From an uncultured Algibacter sp. (GTDB lineage Bacteria; Bacteroidota; Bacteroidia; Flavobacteriales; Flavobacteriaceae), in assembly GCF_947495925.1 (NCBI RefSeq), contig NZ_CANMAU010000001.1, positions 372,001 to 436,000 on the forward strand: a stretch of 64,000 nucleotides of DNA. The letters are read 5' to 3'. Within the stretch, counting starts at the first letter, position 1. Each line of letters starts with the position of its first letter. A model generated the notes under the pieces. That model saw only the letters and a list, made by a program, of their open reading frames with translations, searched no databases and was not told the origin of the DNA. The position numbers and the translations under genes were made by a program. Of this stretch, positions 16,749 through 24,470 are shown piece after piece.

Positions 16749-17009
16749 TCAAAAATGAGGTTCATAATCTTGTCTGTCAGATTTTACTATTTTCATATAA
16801 AGCAACCCTTTTTCAATAAGTTCAAAGGCTTCTTTTATTTCCGTTGAAAGCAAATGCATGACTTCATCATACTCTCCATAAACTTGCGTACTTAAAGGAT
16901 TTTCTAAAACCCTCAAATTCGAAGCCCTAAGCTTTTTTATGAAATGAATAATTGCTGGTTCAAAATCATCTTGAAGTGGCGTTAAGGTTAATTCTACAGA
17001 TATTTTCAT
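16749..17009 (-). CDS. YkoF/MTH1187-family (thiamine-binding-like) small protein
   Basis: An 86-residue ferredoxin-like protein of the DUF77/MTH1187/YkoF group, some members of which bind thiamine. It begins with the family's MKISVELTLTPL strand; later motifs are FIKKLRASNLRV and the STQVYGEYDEVMHLL stretch. An in-frame ATG at 17039 would add ten residues (MSECYKKEKR), but it fits the family less well and starts three bases after the upstream stop; 17009 is preferred. It sits between GGGP synthase and the NadR-like kinase on the same strand. Confidence 0.82.
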   Translation of the reverse strand: MKISVELTLTPLQDDFEPAIIHFIKKLRASNLRVLENPLSTQVYGEYDEVMHLLSTEIKEAFELIEKGLLYMKIVKSDRQDYEPHF

Positions 17010-17041
17010 TCGTTTCTCTTTTTTATAACATTCAGACAAAT

Positions 17042-17764
17042 TTACTTCCGCAATTCATCAAAAAACAATTCATCTTCCTCAAAAGCCGTACCAATTACCG
17101 CTAAATCTGCACCTGCATTAAAAACAGTATCCAATTGTTTTCTATTTCTTATTCCTCCTCCTACAATTAAAGGAACATTTAATTCATTTTTCACACGCAT
17201 AATAATCTCTGCCGATAAGAACTCCTGTGCTCCACTACCTGCTTCTAAATAAACAAGTTTCATTCCTAACAACTCTCCGGCACAAGCTGTATCTGTAATA
17301 TTTCGAATAGTATTTCTAGACAAGGGCTTAGTATTTGTAACCCTTTCAACAGCAGCAACTTTCCCACTTTCAATTAAAATATACCCTGTTGGAATAATTT
17401 CCAAATTAGAACCTTTAAGCTTAGAGACAGCATCAACATGCTTCCCAATTAAGTAATCTGGATTTCGTCCTGAAATCAAAGATAAAAACAATAATGCATC
17501 GGCTTTATTTGTAATTTGAGTCACATCTCCAGGAAATAAAACAACTGGTAGTTCTGTATATTTTTTTATTTCATGAACTAATTTCTCAGTAGCTAAAACT
17601 TCCACAGTACTACCTCCAACAAAAATATGAGTTGCAATTGATTCATTTACCTTCTCAAAAAAACTAGAAGTATTTTCTAGAGAAAACTTATCGGGATCAA
17701 TTAAAACAGCTAAAAGCTTTTGTCCTTTCTTAATGGAATATAATATGTCTTGATAAATAGTCAT
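17042..17764 (-). CDS. Geranylgeranylglyceryl phosphate synthase-like protein
   Basis: A 240-residue TIM-barrel prenyltransferase of the PcrB/GGGP synthase family, which joins glycerol-1-phosphate to a polyprenyl diphosphate. Motifs: LLAVLIDPDKF, FVGGSTV, VLFPGDVTQIT, ALLFLSLISGRNPDYLIG, LVYLEAGSGAQ and PLIVGGGIRN for phosphate binding. Bacteroidota carry such archaeal-like enzymes, but the product's fate is unclear. The start is set at MTIYQD (17764), where the ATG overlaps the TAA of the PPTase gene; an ATG at 17785 would add seven residues and overlap the neighbour more. Confidence 0.92.
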   Translation of the reverse strand: MTIYQDILYSIKKGQKLLAVLIDPDKFSLENTSSFFEKVNESIATHIFVGGSTVEVLATEKLVHEIKKYTELPVVLFPGDVTQITNKADALLFLSLISGRNPDYLIGKHVDAVSKLKGSNLEIIPTGYILIESGKVAAVERVTNTKPLSRNTIRNITDTACAGELLGMKLVYLEAGSGAQEFLSAEIIMRVKNELNVPLIVGGGIRNRKQLDTVFNAGADLAVIGTAFEEDELFFDELRK

Positions 17765-18390
17765 TAAGCAATGGTATAAGCACAAGTAAAACCTTCAAAT
17801 TCTAAAAAGTGAATTGTATACCTATACTTTTTGTTTTCATAATCAATCCAGGCAACAGTCTGATCATCATTAAGCGAAAAAGGAATTACCAACAAACAGT
17901 TCTTGAAACTCAATCCGGGTGTTGCAAAAAGCTTATACAAGGACTCTTTTACACACCAAATAGCAGTAAGTTTTTTAATATAATCTGGATGGTTTTCATT
18001 TAAGTAATCGAACTCATAACCAATAAATTTATGTGCGATTATTGTAATTTTGTCTCGGTGTTTTTCAATATCAATCCCAACCGTTAAATCACCTATAATA
18101 ACTGCAGAAAAATTAAATGAATGCGTAATTGATATTTGCTTACCATTCTTTAAATGCGGCTTTCCGTTTTCGTCATAAGACAAATCCAGATCAGTATATC
18201 CGAACTCACGCAACAAATGCCTAACACTTAAAAAACCACGTTGATGCAATACACTTTTCATCCCCAAAACACGTTCTAAAGTATTTGGTTTTAAAGTTAG
18301 TGGCTTTATCAAATCATCAAAAGACTCCTCAATCTTCCAAATTTTAACAGTAGTTTGTGAATTTGCAACAATGGTTTTAAATAGAGGCAT
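17764..18390 (-). CDS. 4'-phosphopantetheinyl transferase (Sfp type)
   Basis: A 208-residue enzyme that installs phosphopantetheine on carrier proteins. It shows the Sfp-superfamily order: ISITHSFNFSAV, VGIDIEKHRD with the Mg-binding Asp and Glu, and WCVKESLYKLF with the catalytic Glu and Lys. The target may be acyl-carrier protein or a secondary-metabolite synthase; none is in the window. It is the first gene of a six-gene minus-strand operon and is divergent from ahcY across 132 bases. Confidence 0.92.
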   Translation of the reverse strand: MPLFKTIVANSQTTVKIWKIEESFDDLIKPLTLKPNTLERVLGMKSVLHQRGFLSVRHLLREFGYTDLDLSYDENGKPHLKNGKQISITHSFNFSAVIIGDLTVGIDIEKHRDKITIIAHKFIGYEFDYLNENHPDYIKKLTAIWCVKESLYKLFATPGLSFKNCLLVIPFSLNDDQTVAWIDYENKKYRYTIHFLEFEGFTCAYTIA

Positions 18391-18421
18391 TTACTTTTCT
18401 GAAAGTTATTGGTTATCTTTG
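18391..18421 (+). promoter_or_regulatory. Promoter of ahcY
   Basis: TATCTTTG (18414-18421) matches the Bacteroidota TAnnTTTG box, with TTA (18391-18393) about 20 bases upstream as a weak -33 element. It leaves a leader of about 95 bases before ahcY. I recognise no SAH or SAM riboswitch in that leader. Confidence 0.6.
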
Positions 18422-18522
18422 CACCGCCTAAAGCGAATGTAATATTATGGTTAGCGAATTTAAGTATTTTAAGTACTAATCACAATGAAGTTTAGATTTT
18501 AAAACAAAAAGAAAAAATTGAT

Positions 18523-19839
18523 ATGAGCACAAAAACAATTCCTTACGTAGCTAGCAAAGTAAAAGACATTACTCTTGCAGATTGGGGACGAAAAGAAATA
18601 GAATTAGCTGAAGCAGAAATGCCAGGTTTAATGAGTCTTCGTGAAGAATACAAAAACGAGCAACCATTAAAAGGTGCCCGTATTGCTGGATGTTTACACA
18701 TGACTATCCAAACAGCTGTTTTAATTGAAACTTTACAAGCTTTAGGTGCTGAAGTTACTTGGAGTTCTTGTAACATATTTTCAACACAAGATCAAGCTGC
18801 TGCTGCCATTGCTGCTGCTGGAACCGCTGTTTATGCCTGGAAAGACATGACAGAAGAAGAATTTGATTGGTGTATTGAGCAAACTCTATTTTTTGGAGAA
18901 GACAGACAACCACTAAACATGATTCTTGATGATGGTGGTGATTTAACTAATATGGTATTAGATAAATACCCAGAATTAGCTGCAGGAATAAATGGTTTGT
19001 CGGAAGAAACAACTACTGGTGTTCACAGACTCTACGAACGTGTAAAAAATGGCACTTTACCAATGCCAGCTATTAACGTTAACGACTCTGTTACAAAATC
19101 TAAATTCGATAACAAATACGGATGTAAAGAATCTGCAGTTGATGCTATTCGTCGTGCAACCGATATTATGCTAGCCGGAAAACGTGTTACCGTTTGTGGT
19201 TATGGCGATGTAGGAAAAGGTACAGCCGCTTCTTTTAAAGGTGCTGGAAGTATTGTAACAGTAACCGAAATCGATCCTATTTGTGCGCTTCAAGCGGCCA
19301 TGGACGGTTTTGAAGTTAAAAAACTAGAAACTGTAATTGGTAATACTGATATTGTTATTACAACTACAGGTAATAAAGATATCGTTCAAGCCCGTCACTT
19401 CGAAGCTTTAAAAGATAAAGCCATTGTATGTAACATCGGACATTTTGATAATGAAATCGACATGGCTTGGTTAAACGAAAACCACGGTCATACTAAAAAT
19501 ACTATTAAACCTCAAGTAGATAAATATAACGTAAACGGAAACGACATTATCATTCTTGCTGAAGGCCGTTTAGTAAATCTAGGTTGCGCTACAGGCCACC
19601 CAAGTTTCGTAATGAGTAATTCATTTACAAACCAAACTTTGGCACAAATAGAACTTTGGAATAATGCTGATGCGTACAAAAACGATGTATACATGCTTCC
19701 TAAAGCATTAGACGAAAAAGTGGCAAAATTGCACTTAGCAAAAATTGGCGTAGAATTAACAGAACTTCGCGACGACCAAGCAAGTTATATAGGTGTAACT
19801 GTAGAAGGCCCATATAAGCCAGAACATTACAGATATTAA
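18523..19839 (+). CDS. ahcY: Adenosylhomocysteinase
   Basis: A 438-residue cytosolic enzyme that hydrolyses S-adenosylhomocysteine to adenosine and homocysteine, keeping methyltransferases uninhibited. Family motifs: [38 protein letters not shown], the substrate Lys/Asp region [16 protein letters not shown], the NAD-binding GYGDVGKG (226-233) and the C-terminal KPEHYRY that contacts NAD of a neighbouring subunit. Length and order are normal. A hairpin terminator follows at 19884. Confidence 0.98.
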   Translation: MSTKTIPYVASKVKDITLADWGRKEIELAEAEMPGLMSLREEYKNEQPLKGARIAGCLHMTIQTAVLIETLQALGAEVTWSSCNIFSTQDQAAAAIAAAGTAVYAWKDMTEEEFDWCIEQTLFFGEDRQPLNMILDDGGDLTNMVLDKYPELAAGINGLSEETTTGVHRLYERVKNGTLPMPAINVNDSVTKSKFDNKYGCKESAVDAIRRATDIMLAGKRVTVCGYGDVGKGTAASFKGAGSIVTVTEIDPICALQAAMDGFEVKKLETVIGNTDIVITTTGNKDIVQARHFEALKDKAIVCNIGHFDNEIDMAWLNENHGHTKNTIKPQVDKYNVNGNDIIILAEGRLVNLGCATGHPSFVMSNSFTNQTLAQIELWNNADAYKNDVYMLPKALDEKVAKLHLAKIGVELTELRDDQASYIGVTVEGPYKPEHYRY

Positions 19840-19844
19840 GAAAT

Positions 19845-19870
19845 TGTCATACTGAACTCATTTCAGTAAC
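19845..19870. repeat. Flavobacterial TGTCAT-ACTGAA intergenic repeat (partial)
   Basis: The 26 bases after ahcY contain the imperfect palindrome ACTGAACTCATTTCAGT. It resembles a short dispersed intergenic repeat (GTCATxCTGAAxTxxTTTCAG) that I remember from flavobacterial genomes. No second copy is in this window, so the assignment is from memory. Confidence 0.4.
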
Positions 19871-19883
19871 ACACAAAATATAG

Positions 19884-19915
19884 AATCCCAAGCAGAAATG
19901 TTTGGGATTTTTTTT
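19884..19915 (+). terminator. Intrinsic terminator of ahcY
   Basis: AATCCCA (19884-19890) pairs with TGGGATT (19903-19909), followed by a run of T to 19915. It lies about 45 bases after the ahcY stop. Confidence 0.8.
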
Positions 19916-19921
19916 ACTTGT

Positions 19922-20004
19922 GCGTTACCCACAAGGGGTCGGGCTTTCGGGAGTCGCTCCCTCCTGCATCGGGGAGCTTCAACAAATCCCTCAATCCCTA
20001 ACGC
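19922..20004. repeat. Putative flavobacterial repeat element with inverted ends
   Basis: An 83-base GC-richer block bounded by GCGTTACCC (19922-19930) and TCCCTAACGC (19995-20004), which are near-perfect inverted repeats. The inside holds GGGGTCGGGCTTTCGGGAG and CGGGGAGC. It stands out in composition from the AT-rich surroundings and lies between the ahcY terminator and a small convergent gene. A related-looking imperfect inverted element is at 59242-59300. Confidence 0.5.
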
Positions 20005-20016
20005 GAAAACGCATTA

Positions 20017-20295
20017 CTATTCATCAACCATATCTTCTTCAAAATACCACCACAAACTGGAGTCAATAGAAGTTTTCATTTTATTAATATCTGCGTCCTC
20101 ATTTATAAATACGGTAATATTTTCACCAACTCTATTCTGTCCTTGAGTTTCTCTAAGCTCAATCATTTCTATTTCATTAAAGTGCTCTAAGTGCTTTTTT
20201 ATTCTTTCAACTAATGATTCATCACTCAAATAAATTTTAATGGTAGGGCGCGATGGGGAATTTCTAATTTCAGATCTAAACGGCAGCATAATCAT
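20017..20295 (-). CDS. Small hypothetical protein
   Basis: A 92-residue protein I do not recognise. It has a mixed alpha/beta look: TIKIYLSDESLVERIKKHL as strand-helix, IEMIELRE and ENITVFINEDAD as strands, and a last helix ending WWYFEEDMVDE. That order would fit a ferredoxin-like sandwich. Codon use resembles the neighbours. A second in-frame ATG at 20289 is an alternative start. It is divergent from the DinB-like gene. Confidence 0.6.
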   Translation of the reverse strand: MIMLPFRSEIRNSPSRPTIKIYLSDESLVERIKKHLEHFNEIEMIELRETQGQNRVGENITVFINEDADINKMKTSIDSSLWWYFEEDMVDE

Positions 20296-20383
20296 GTAAT
20301 TTTAAGTCAAACAATCTGTGATTGCGAATGCAATACTCTAAAGTTAAGAATTTAATTAATATCTTTTAAAATAATTTTGGGTC

Positions 20384-20857
20384 ATGACGGAAAAACGTAC
20401 AACTACTTTAATCAAATTATTAAGTGCAATTGAAACTAATATTCCACATTTCGAAAAAAGAAATTCATCAGTTTCTCAGGTTACCATTGGCTGGCACTTA
20501 AACCATACCTTAAAAGTTATAAATCGAGTTACAGCAATTTTAATTAAGACTAACCCAGAGAAATACAAAAAGAAGTTCAATTTAATGCGAGCTACACTAT
20601 TCCCATTGTGCTATATTCCACGCGGCAAAGCCAAAGCTCCTAAAGTAGTAATCCCATCAAAAATCATTACTAAAGAAGATATAATCAATCAGCTTCAAGA
20701 AGCTAAAATTCAAATAGAAAAAACAAAGTCACTACCAAAAAAGTCCCATTTTATACATCATATTTTTGGCATGCTCTCAAAGAAACAAACCTTATATTTT
20801 TTAGAAATGCACACCAAACATCATTTAAAAATCGTCAACGATATTTTGAATAAATAA
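20384..20857 (+). CDS. DUF1569/DinB-like protein
   Basis: A 157-residue protein with the four-helix DinB/YfiT layout. Three His-bearing helices are visible: GWHLNHTLKVINRV (near 45), SHFIHHIFGMLSKKQ (near 122) and FLEMHTKHHLKIVNDIL at the C-terminus; the histidines are placed for a metal site. It matches DUF1569, a family of unknown function that may act as metal-dependent thiol transferases or hydrolases. A bidirectional terminator follows immediately. Confidence 0.78.
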   Translation: MTEKRTTTLIKLLSAIETNIPHFEKRNSSVSQVTIGWHLNHTLKVINRVTAILIKTNPEKYKKKFNLMRATLFPLCYIPRGKAKAPKVVIPSKIITKEDIINQLQEAKIQIEKTKSLPKKSHFIHHIFGMLSKKQTLYFLEMHTKHHLKIVNDILNK

Positions 20858-20890
20858 AAAACCCTTCCTGTTTCCAGAAAGGGTTTTATA
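20857..20890. terminator. Bidirectional terminator between the DinB-like gene and rpmA
   Basis: AAACCCTT (20861-20868) pairs with AAGGGTTT (20881-20888), with A-rich and T-rich flanks. It lies between convergent genes and can serve both. Confidence 0.8.
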
Positions 20891-20911
20891 ATCTTTTAAG
20901 AAAAATATTTC

Positions 20912-21172
20912 CTAAGCTTCAAAAGGCTCAATAGAAACATAAGATTTATTATCTCTTTTCTTAGTAAACTTAACTACACCATCAACTTGTGCGTGTAAAG
21001 TATGATCTTTTCCTTGGTATACATTCTCACCTGGGTGATGTGTATTACCACGTTGTCTTATGATAATATTACCAGCTAATGCAGCTTGACCACCAAAAAT
21101 CTTAACACCTAAGCGTTTCGATTCTGATTCTCTACCATTTTTCGAACTTCCGACTCCTTTTTTATGTGCCAT
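20912..21172 (-). CDS. rpmA: 50S ribosomal protein L27
   Basis: An 86-residue ribosomal protein. It begins [17 protein letters not shown], so the N-terminal tail that reaches the peptidyl-transferase centre starts directly without the cleavable extension of Firmicutes. Further motifs are [15 protein letters not shown]-like [13 protein letters not shown] and a GKDHTLHA block. It follows rplU by 25 bases on the same strand, the usual pair. Confidence 0.98.
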   Translation of the reverse strand: MAHKKGVGSSKNGRESESKRLGVKIFGGQAALAGNIIIRQRGNTHHPGENVYQGKDHTLHAQVDGVVKFTKKRDNKSYVSIEPFEA

Positions 21173-21197
21173 TTTATTTCGATTTTAATTTTTATAA

Positions 21198-21713
21198 TTA
21201 ACTTAAAGCAGCAATTAAATCAGCTTTCTTCATAGAAGAAATACCTTCAATACCTCTTTCTTTAGCGATAGTCTTCAATTCAGCAACTGTTAATTTGCTT
21301 AAATCTTGAGTTTCTTCAGCTTTTGGAGCTGTAGCTTCTGCTTTAGCCTTAGGTTCTGCTTTCTTTTCTGCTTTTTTTACTGGGGCAGCTTTCTTAGCTC
21401 CAGAAGCAGCAATACTTTCAATTACAATTTCAGTTAAAGACTGACGGTGACCATTCTTAACACGGTAACCTTTACGTCTTTTCTTTTTGAAAACTATAAC
21501 TTTATCACCTTTAAGGTGCTTTAAGACTTTTGCTCCTACTTGAGCTCCGTCTATAGCCGGGGCGCCTACAGTTACATTGTCACCATCACCAACTAAAAGA
21601 ACATTATCGAAAGAAACTTTCTTACCTTCTTCTGTTTGCAAACGGTTAACAAAAACTTTTTGGTCTTTTTCAACTTTAAATTGTTGCCCTGCTATCTCTA
21701 CAATTGCGTACAT
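21198..21713 (-). CDS. rplU: 50S ribosomal protein L21 with a C-terminal SAP/Rho-N-like extension
   Basis: Residues 1-105 are standard L21: [33 protein letters not shown] and [15 protein letters not shown]. The protein then continues for about 65 residues: a Lys/Ala-rich linker and a small helical module, [20 protein letters not shown] to [10 protein letters not shown], resembling the Rho N-terminal/SAP fold. Most bacterial L21 proteins stop near residue 105. The extension is not a frameshift artefact. The gene is led by a strong promoter and precedes rpmA. Confidence 0.97.
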   Translation of the reverse strand: MYAIVEIAGQQFKVEKDQKVFVNRLQTEEGKKVSFDNVLLVGDGDNVTVGAPAIDGAQVGAKVLKHLKGDKVIVFKKKRRKGYRVKNGHRQSLTEIVIESIAASGAKKAAPVKKAEKKAEPKAKAEATAPKAEETQDLSKLTVAELKTIAKERGIEGISSMKKADLIAALS

Positions 21714-21755
21714 AGCGTAACGTTTTTATTAATTTATTTGTTTAAAAAATGAGTG

Positions 21756-21785
21756 CAAATATACTCCTAATTAATTAAACTACAA
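21756..21785 (-). promoter_or_regulatory. Promoter of rplU-rpmA
   Basis: On the minus strand TTG (21783-21785), 19 bases, TATATTTG (21756-21763): an essentially perfect Bacteroidota TTG-N19-TAnnTTTG promoter, about 42 bases upstream of rplU. The -33 box sits beside the end of the DUF4199 gene. Confidence 0.8.
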
Positions 21786-21790
21786 ACGTT

Positions 21791-22243
21791 TTATTGATTT
21801 TGAGGAATATTTCTGGTGTTTTTAAAAAACTGCATAACCGTGAGCGCAGAAACCACACTAGTAGCTATACCCATTATAGCTACAACAAAGGTTACCATAC
21901 CTACGTCTGCATTAAAACCACCTTTAATAGTTTGTAATAATTGTGGAAGAAATTCAAGATTAACTTCTGTGGTATAAAACAAGAAAAAAGCAGTAAAAAC
22001 TAAGGTTGCTATAAAGCCCGTAATTATGCCTGTTTTAAAACCTTCTCCATAAGAAAAGCCAGAAGGATTTTCAAGTTTACTCAAACGCACCGCTTCATAA
22101 ACACCTAAACCTGTAATGATAGCATTTACAAAACTAAATGCTGGATTAATGTGCTTATTCACCATGGCTAAAACTAAAAAATACGCTATTAAAACTGCTC
22201 CGGTTACCAAACCAAAACGAATAGGGAGTGATATTTTTTTCAT
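21791..22243 (-). CDS. DUF4199 membrane protein
   Basis: A 150-residue membrane protein with four hydrophobic segments (about 8-28, 34-56, 66-90 and 120-142) and a GEGFKTGIITGF loop, matching DUF4199. Function unknown; the family is restricted mostly to Bacteroidota. The start is set at MKKISLPIRFG (22243), which gives a positively charged lead into the first helix; an upstream ATG at 22309 would add 22 residues with no family support. Confidence 0.82.
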   Translation of the reverse strand: MKKISLPIRFGLVTGAVLIAYFLVLAMVNKHINPAFSFVNAIITGLGVYEAVRLSKLENPSGFSYGEGFKTGIITGFIATLVFTAFFLFYTTEVNLEFLPQLLQTIKGGFNADVGMVTFVVAIMGIATSVVSALTVMQFFKNTRNIPQNQ

Positions 22244-22342
22244 AATAATCGTTGAGTTAATTCTTTTAAATTTCGTGAAAATTCCTGAATAAAAATAATT
22301 TAAGCGCATAATTCTTGATTTCCAAGCAGCTGATTTGAAGTA

Positions 22343-23233
22343 TTATGCGTTAATTTTTGGCTGTTTTTTATGAGACAAATACACTCCAAACAGAATAATT
22401 AAACTCGCTAACGCTTGAAGCCAACCAAAAGTTTCACCATCAATAAAACCCCACATTAAAGCCACAATTGGCATAATATAAGTTACAGAGGAAGCAAATA
22501 CAGGTGTAGACATTTGAACCAACTTATTAAATAATATCTTAGCCACCGCAGTTCCAAAAAATGCTAAAATAGTAACGTACACCATCGACATTTTAAAATT
22601 TGGATGACTCAACGTCCTTTCAGAGAAGAAATCTGTACATAGCAAAACTATAACCGCTGGAATAAATATCCCTACAAAGTTACCTGTTGCTATGGTTAAT
22701 GGTTTTACGTGCTGTAAATAGCGCTTAATGATATTCACATTAGCAGCGTACATAAGGGTAGATAAAATTACAAAAATGGCATACAAATAATTTTGCCCAG
22801 GATTTAAATCAGCGCCCTTCAAAATTAAAATAGTAGTCCCTAAAAATCCAATAATTACACCTAACATCTGTCTTTTGGTCGAAGCTAATTTGAATACGGC
22901 AAAACCCAATAAAATAGTATTTAAAGGCACTAGCGAATTTAAAACAGAAACTACGGCACTATCTATCTGCGTTTCAGCAATAGCAAAGAAAAAAGAAGGA
23001 ATTAATGACCCAAAAACTCCAGAAATAACAATCCATTTCCAGTCAGACTTCTTTATGGTTTTAATAGTTCTATACCCCAAAGCAAACAAAAAGAGACCCG
23101 TTATTATAATTCTTAAAGCTCCGAGCTGATAAGGTGTTAAGCCCAAAAGCGCCTTTTTAATCAAAATAAATGAACTTCCCCAAATCAAGGACAAAACAAA
23201 AAGATAAAGCCATTTTCGGTTTATACCGTTCAT
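22343..23233 (-). CDS. EamA/DMT-family transporter
   Basis: A 296-residue inner-membrane protein with ten hydrophobic segments in two EamA repeats. Motifs: LIWGSSFILIKKAL and LTPYQLGALRIIITGLFLF in the first repeat, VGIFIPAVIVLL and SSVTYIMPIVALMWG in the second. It is a drug/metabolite exporter-type permease; substrate unknown. It is followed by the DUF4199 gene, about 100 bases downstream on the same strand. Confidence 0.9.
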   Translation of the reverse strand: MNGINRKWLYLFVLSLIWGSSFILIKKALLGLTPYQLGALRIIITGLFLFALGYRTIKTIKKSDWKWIVISGVFGSLIPSFFFAIAETQIDSAVVSVLNSLVPLNTILLGFAVFKLASTKRQMLGVIIGFLGTTILILKGADLNPGQNYLYAIFVILSTLMYAANVNIIKRYLQHVKPLTIATGNFVGIFIPAVIVLLCTDFFSERTLSHPNFKMSMVYVTILAFFGTAVAKILFNKLVQMSTPVFASSVTYIMPIVALMWGFIDGETFGWLQALASLIILFGVYLSHKKQPKINA

Positions 23234-23326
23234 ATAGTTGATTTTAAAATCACAAAACTCAGCTTTTTAATGCAATAAACGGCATTATTTATTAGATTTG
23301 TGACTATTATTTTAATAACATACCCA

Positions 23327-23833
23327 ATGAAAAACATAAAACATATTTTAGTATTTGCACTAATAGCAACGTTTACTTTTAGTTGTAAAAACAATACCAA
23401 ACCTGAGGTTAAGACTGTTGAAGTTGAAACTGAATCTGAAGTAGTAAAGGAGCTTGACACCAATGCTACTTATGCCAAAGCAGAATTCACCATTGACGGA
23501 ATGACCTGCGCTATTGGATGTGCAGCAACTATTCAAAAGAAAATTGCTAAAATGGATGGTGTTAAATCTGCTACCGTTGATTTTGACACAAAGCTTGCCA
23601 TGGTTGAATATAATGAAGCTAAAGTAACGCCAATTACGTTGGAGGAAGCTGTTGGAAAAGTTTCTGACACTTATAAAGTAAGTGATATGAAAACTATTGA
23701 AGACTTCTCGACCAAAAAGTCCTCTTCGGATGATTGCAAAAAAGAATGTTGTAAAGCTGGCGTAAAGGGTGAAGAAAAAATGGCTTGTAAAGCAGATTGT
23801 AAAAAAGTGTGCAGCGCTAAAAAAGAAGCTTAA
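23327..23833 (+). CDS. Lipoprotein with a heavy-metal-associated domain and a Cys-rich tail
   Basis: A 168-residue predicted lipoprotein: signal to Cys20 (ATFTFSC). A heavy-metal-associated (HMA) domain spans about residues 48-115: AEFTIDGMTCAIGCAATI, KMDGVKSATVDF and AMVEYNEAKV. The metal loop reads M-T-C-x3-C rather than the classic M-x-C-x2-C. A Cys-rich tail follows (DDCKKECCKAG, then MACKADCKKVCSAKK) with seven Cys. It should bind a soft metal such as copper at the cell surface or periplasm; that is inference. An in-frame ATG at 23300 is rejected because the lipoprotein signal starts at MKNIKH. Confidence 0.88.
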   Translation: MKNIKHILVFALIATFTFSCKNNTKPEVKTVEVETESEVVKELDTNATYAKAEFTIDGMTCAIGCAATIQKKIAKMDGVKSATVDFDTKLAMVEYNEAKVTPITLEEAVGKVSDTYKVSDMKTIEDFSTKKSSSDDCKKECCKAGVKGEEKMACKADCKKVCSAKKEA

Positions 23834-23861
23834 TTAAAAAAGCTTCTGAATAAAGACTAGA

Positions 23862-23890
23862 AAAGGTTTCTCATTGAGGAGCCTTTTTTT
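23862..23890 (+). terminator. Terminator of the metal-binding lipoprotein gene
   Basis: AAAGGTTTCTC pairs with GAGGAGCCTTT (two G-U pairs), followed by T7. It overlaps the very end of the convergent gldD gene. Confidence 0.7.
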
Positions 23891-24470
23891 ATTTCCAGGT
23901 CACGCTTTCCATAATGCGCTTTATATCTTTTTGTAAATAATGCGCCGCTGGAAGAATAGAATCGTAATTGGGTTTTGCATAAAAATACAAGGACCCTGTT
24001 AAAAAATGATTAACACTATCGGTAACATAAAATTGCGCAGGTGATGCTACATTACCCTTCACTTCAGCAAAAGCACCATAAACCTTGCGTTCCTTATTTT
24101 CATATGGAGTTACCGGTATCTCATCAGCCTTTACAGTATGCTTTTGTGTTAAATTCTGTGCATCTCTTAAAAAATCTCTAAGATTCTTTTCATCCTTATT
24201 GATTCCTTTATAGGTTAAAAATATAGTCCCTTTTAATTCAGGATATTCTAAGTTCAAACCATAGCTCTCAGTAGACGCTTTTACTTTTTTCAATGTAATA
24301 TCTGAGGCTAATTCGTTAATCTCAAAAGAAAAAGGTAATTCTAAATTAGACTCAGTATATTGTGCTTTGGGGTATTCTAATCGTAATTCCGCTTTTGGTT
24401 TGGGCACGTAATCGCCTCCGCACGAAAAAGCAAATAAAATTAAAAAAAGGATATTGAATGATTTTGTCAT
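23889..24470 (-). CDS. gldD: Gliding motility lipoprotein GldD
   Basis: A 193-residue lipoprotein: signal MTKSFNILFLILFAFSC (Cys17), then the family's CGGDYVPKPKAELRLEYP start, LPFSFEIN, and a HTVKADEIPVTPYENKER stretch. GldD is needed for gliding and type IX secretion function in Flavobacterium; its exact activity is unsettled. The start codon overlaps the gldE stop (TAATG), so translation is coupled, and the mutY-ssb-gldE-gldD order is the usual one in this family. Confidence 0.94.
   Translation of the reverse strand: MTKSFNILFLILFAFSCGGDYVPKPKAELRLEYPKAQYTESNLELPFSFEINELASDITLKKVKASTESYGLNLEYPELKGTIFLTYKGINKDEKNLRDFLRDAQNLTQKHTVKADEIPVTPYENKERKVYGAFAEVKGNVASPAQFYVTDSVNHFLTGSLYFYAKPNYDSILPAAHYLQKDIKRIMESVTWK

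Noticed and set aside
18422-18522. An SAH or SAM riboswitch ahead of ahcY
   Set aside because: The leader is about 95 bases, AT-rich and lacks the conserved blocks of those aptamers.
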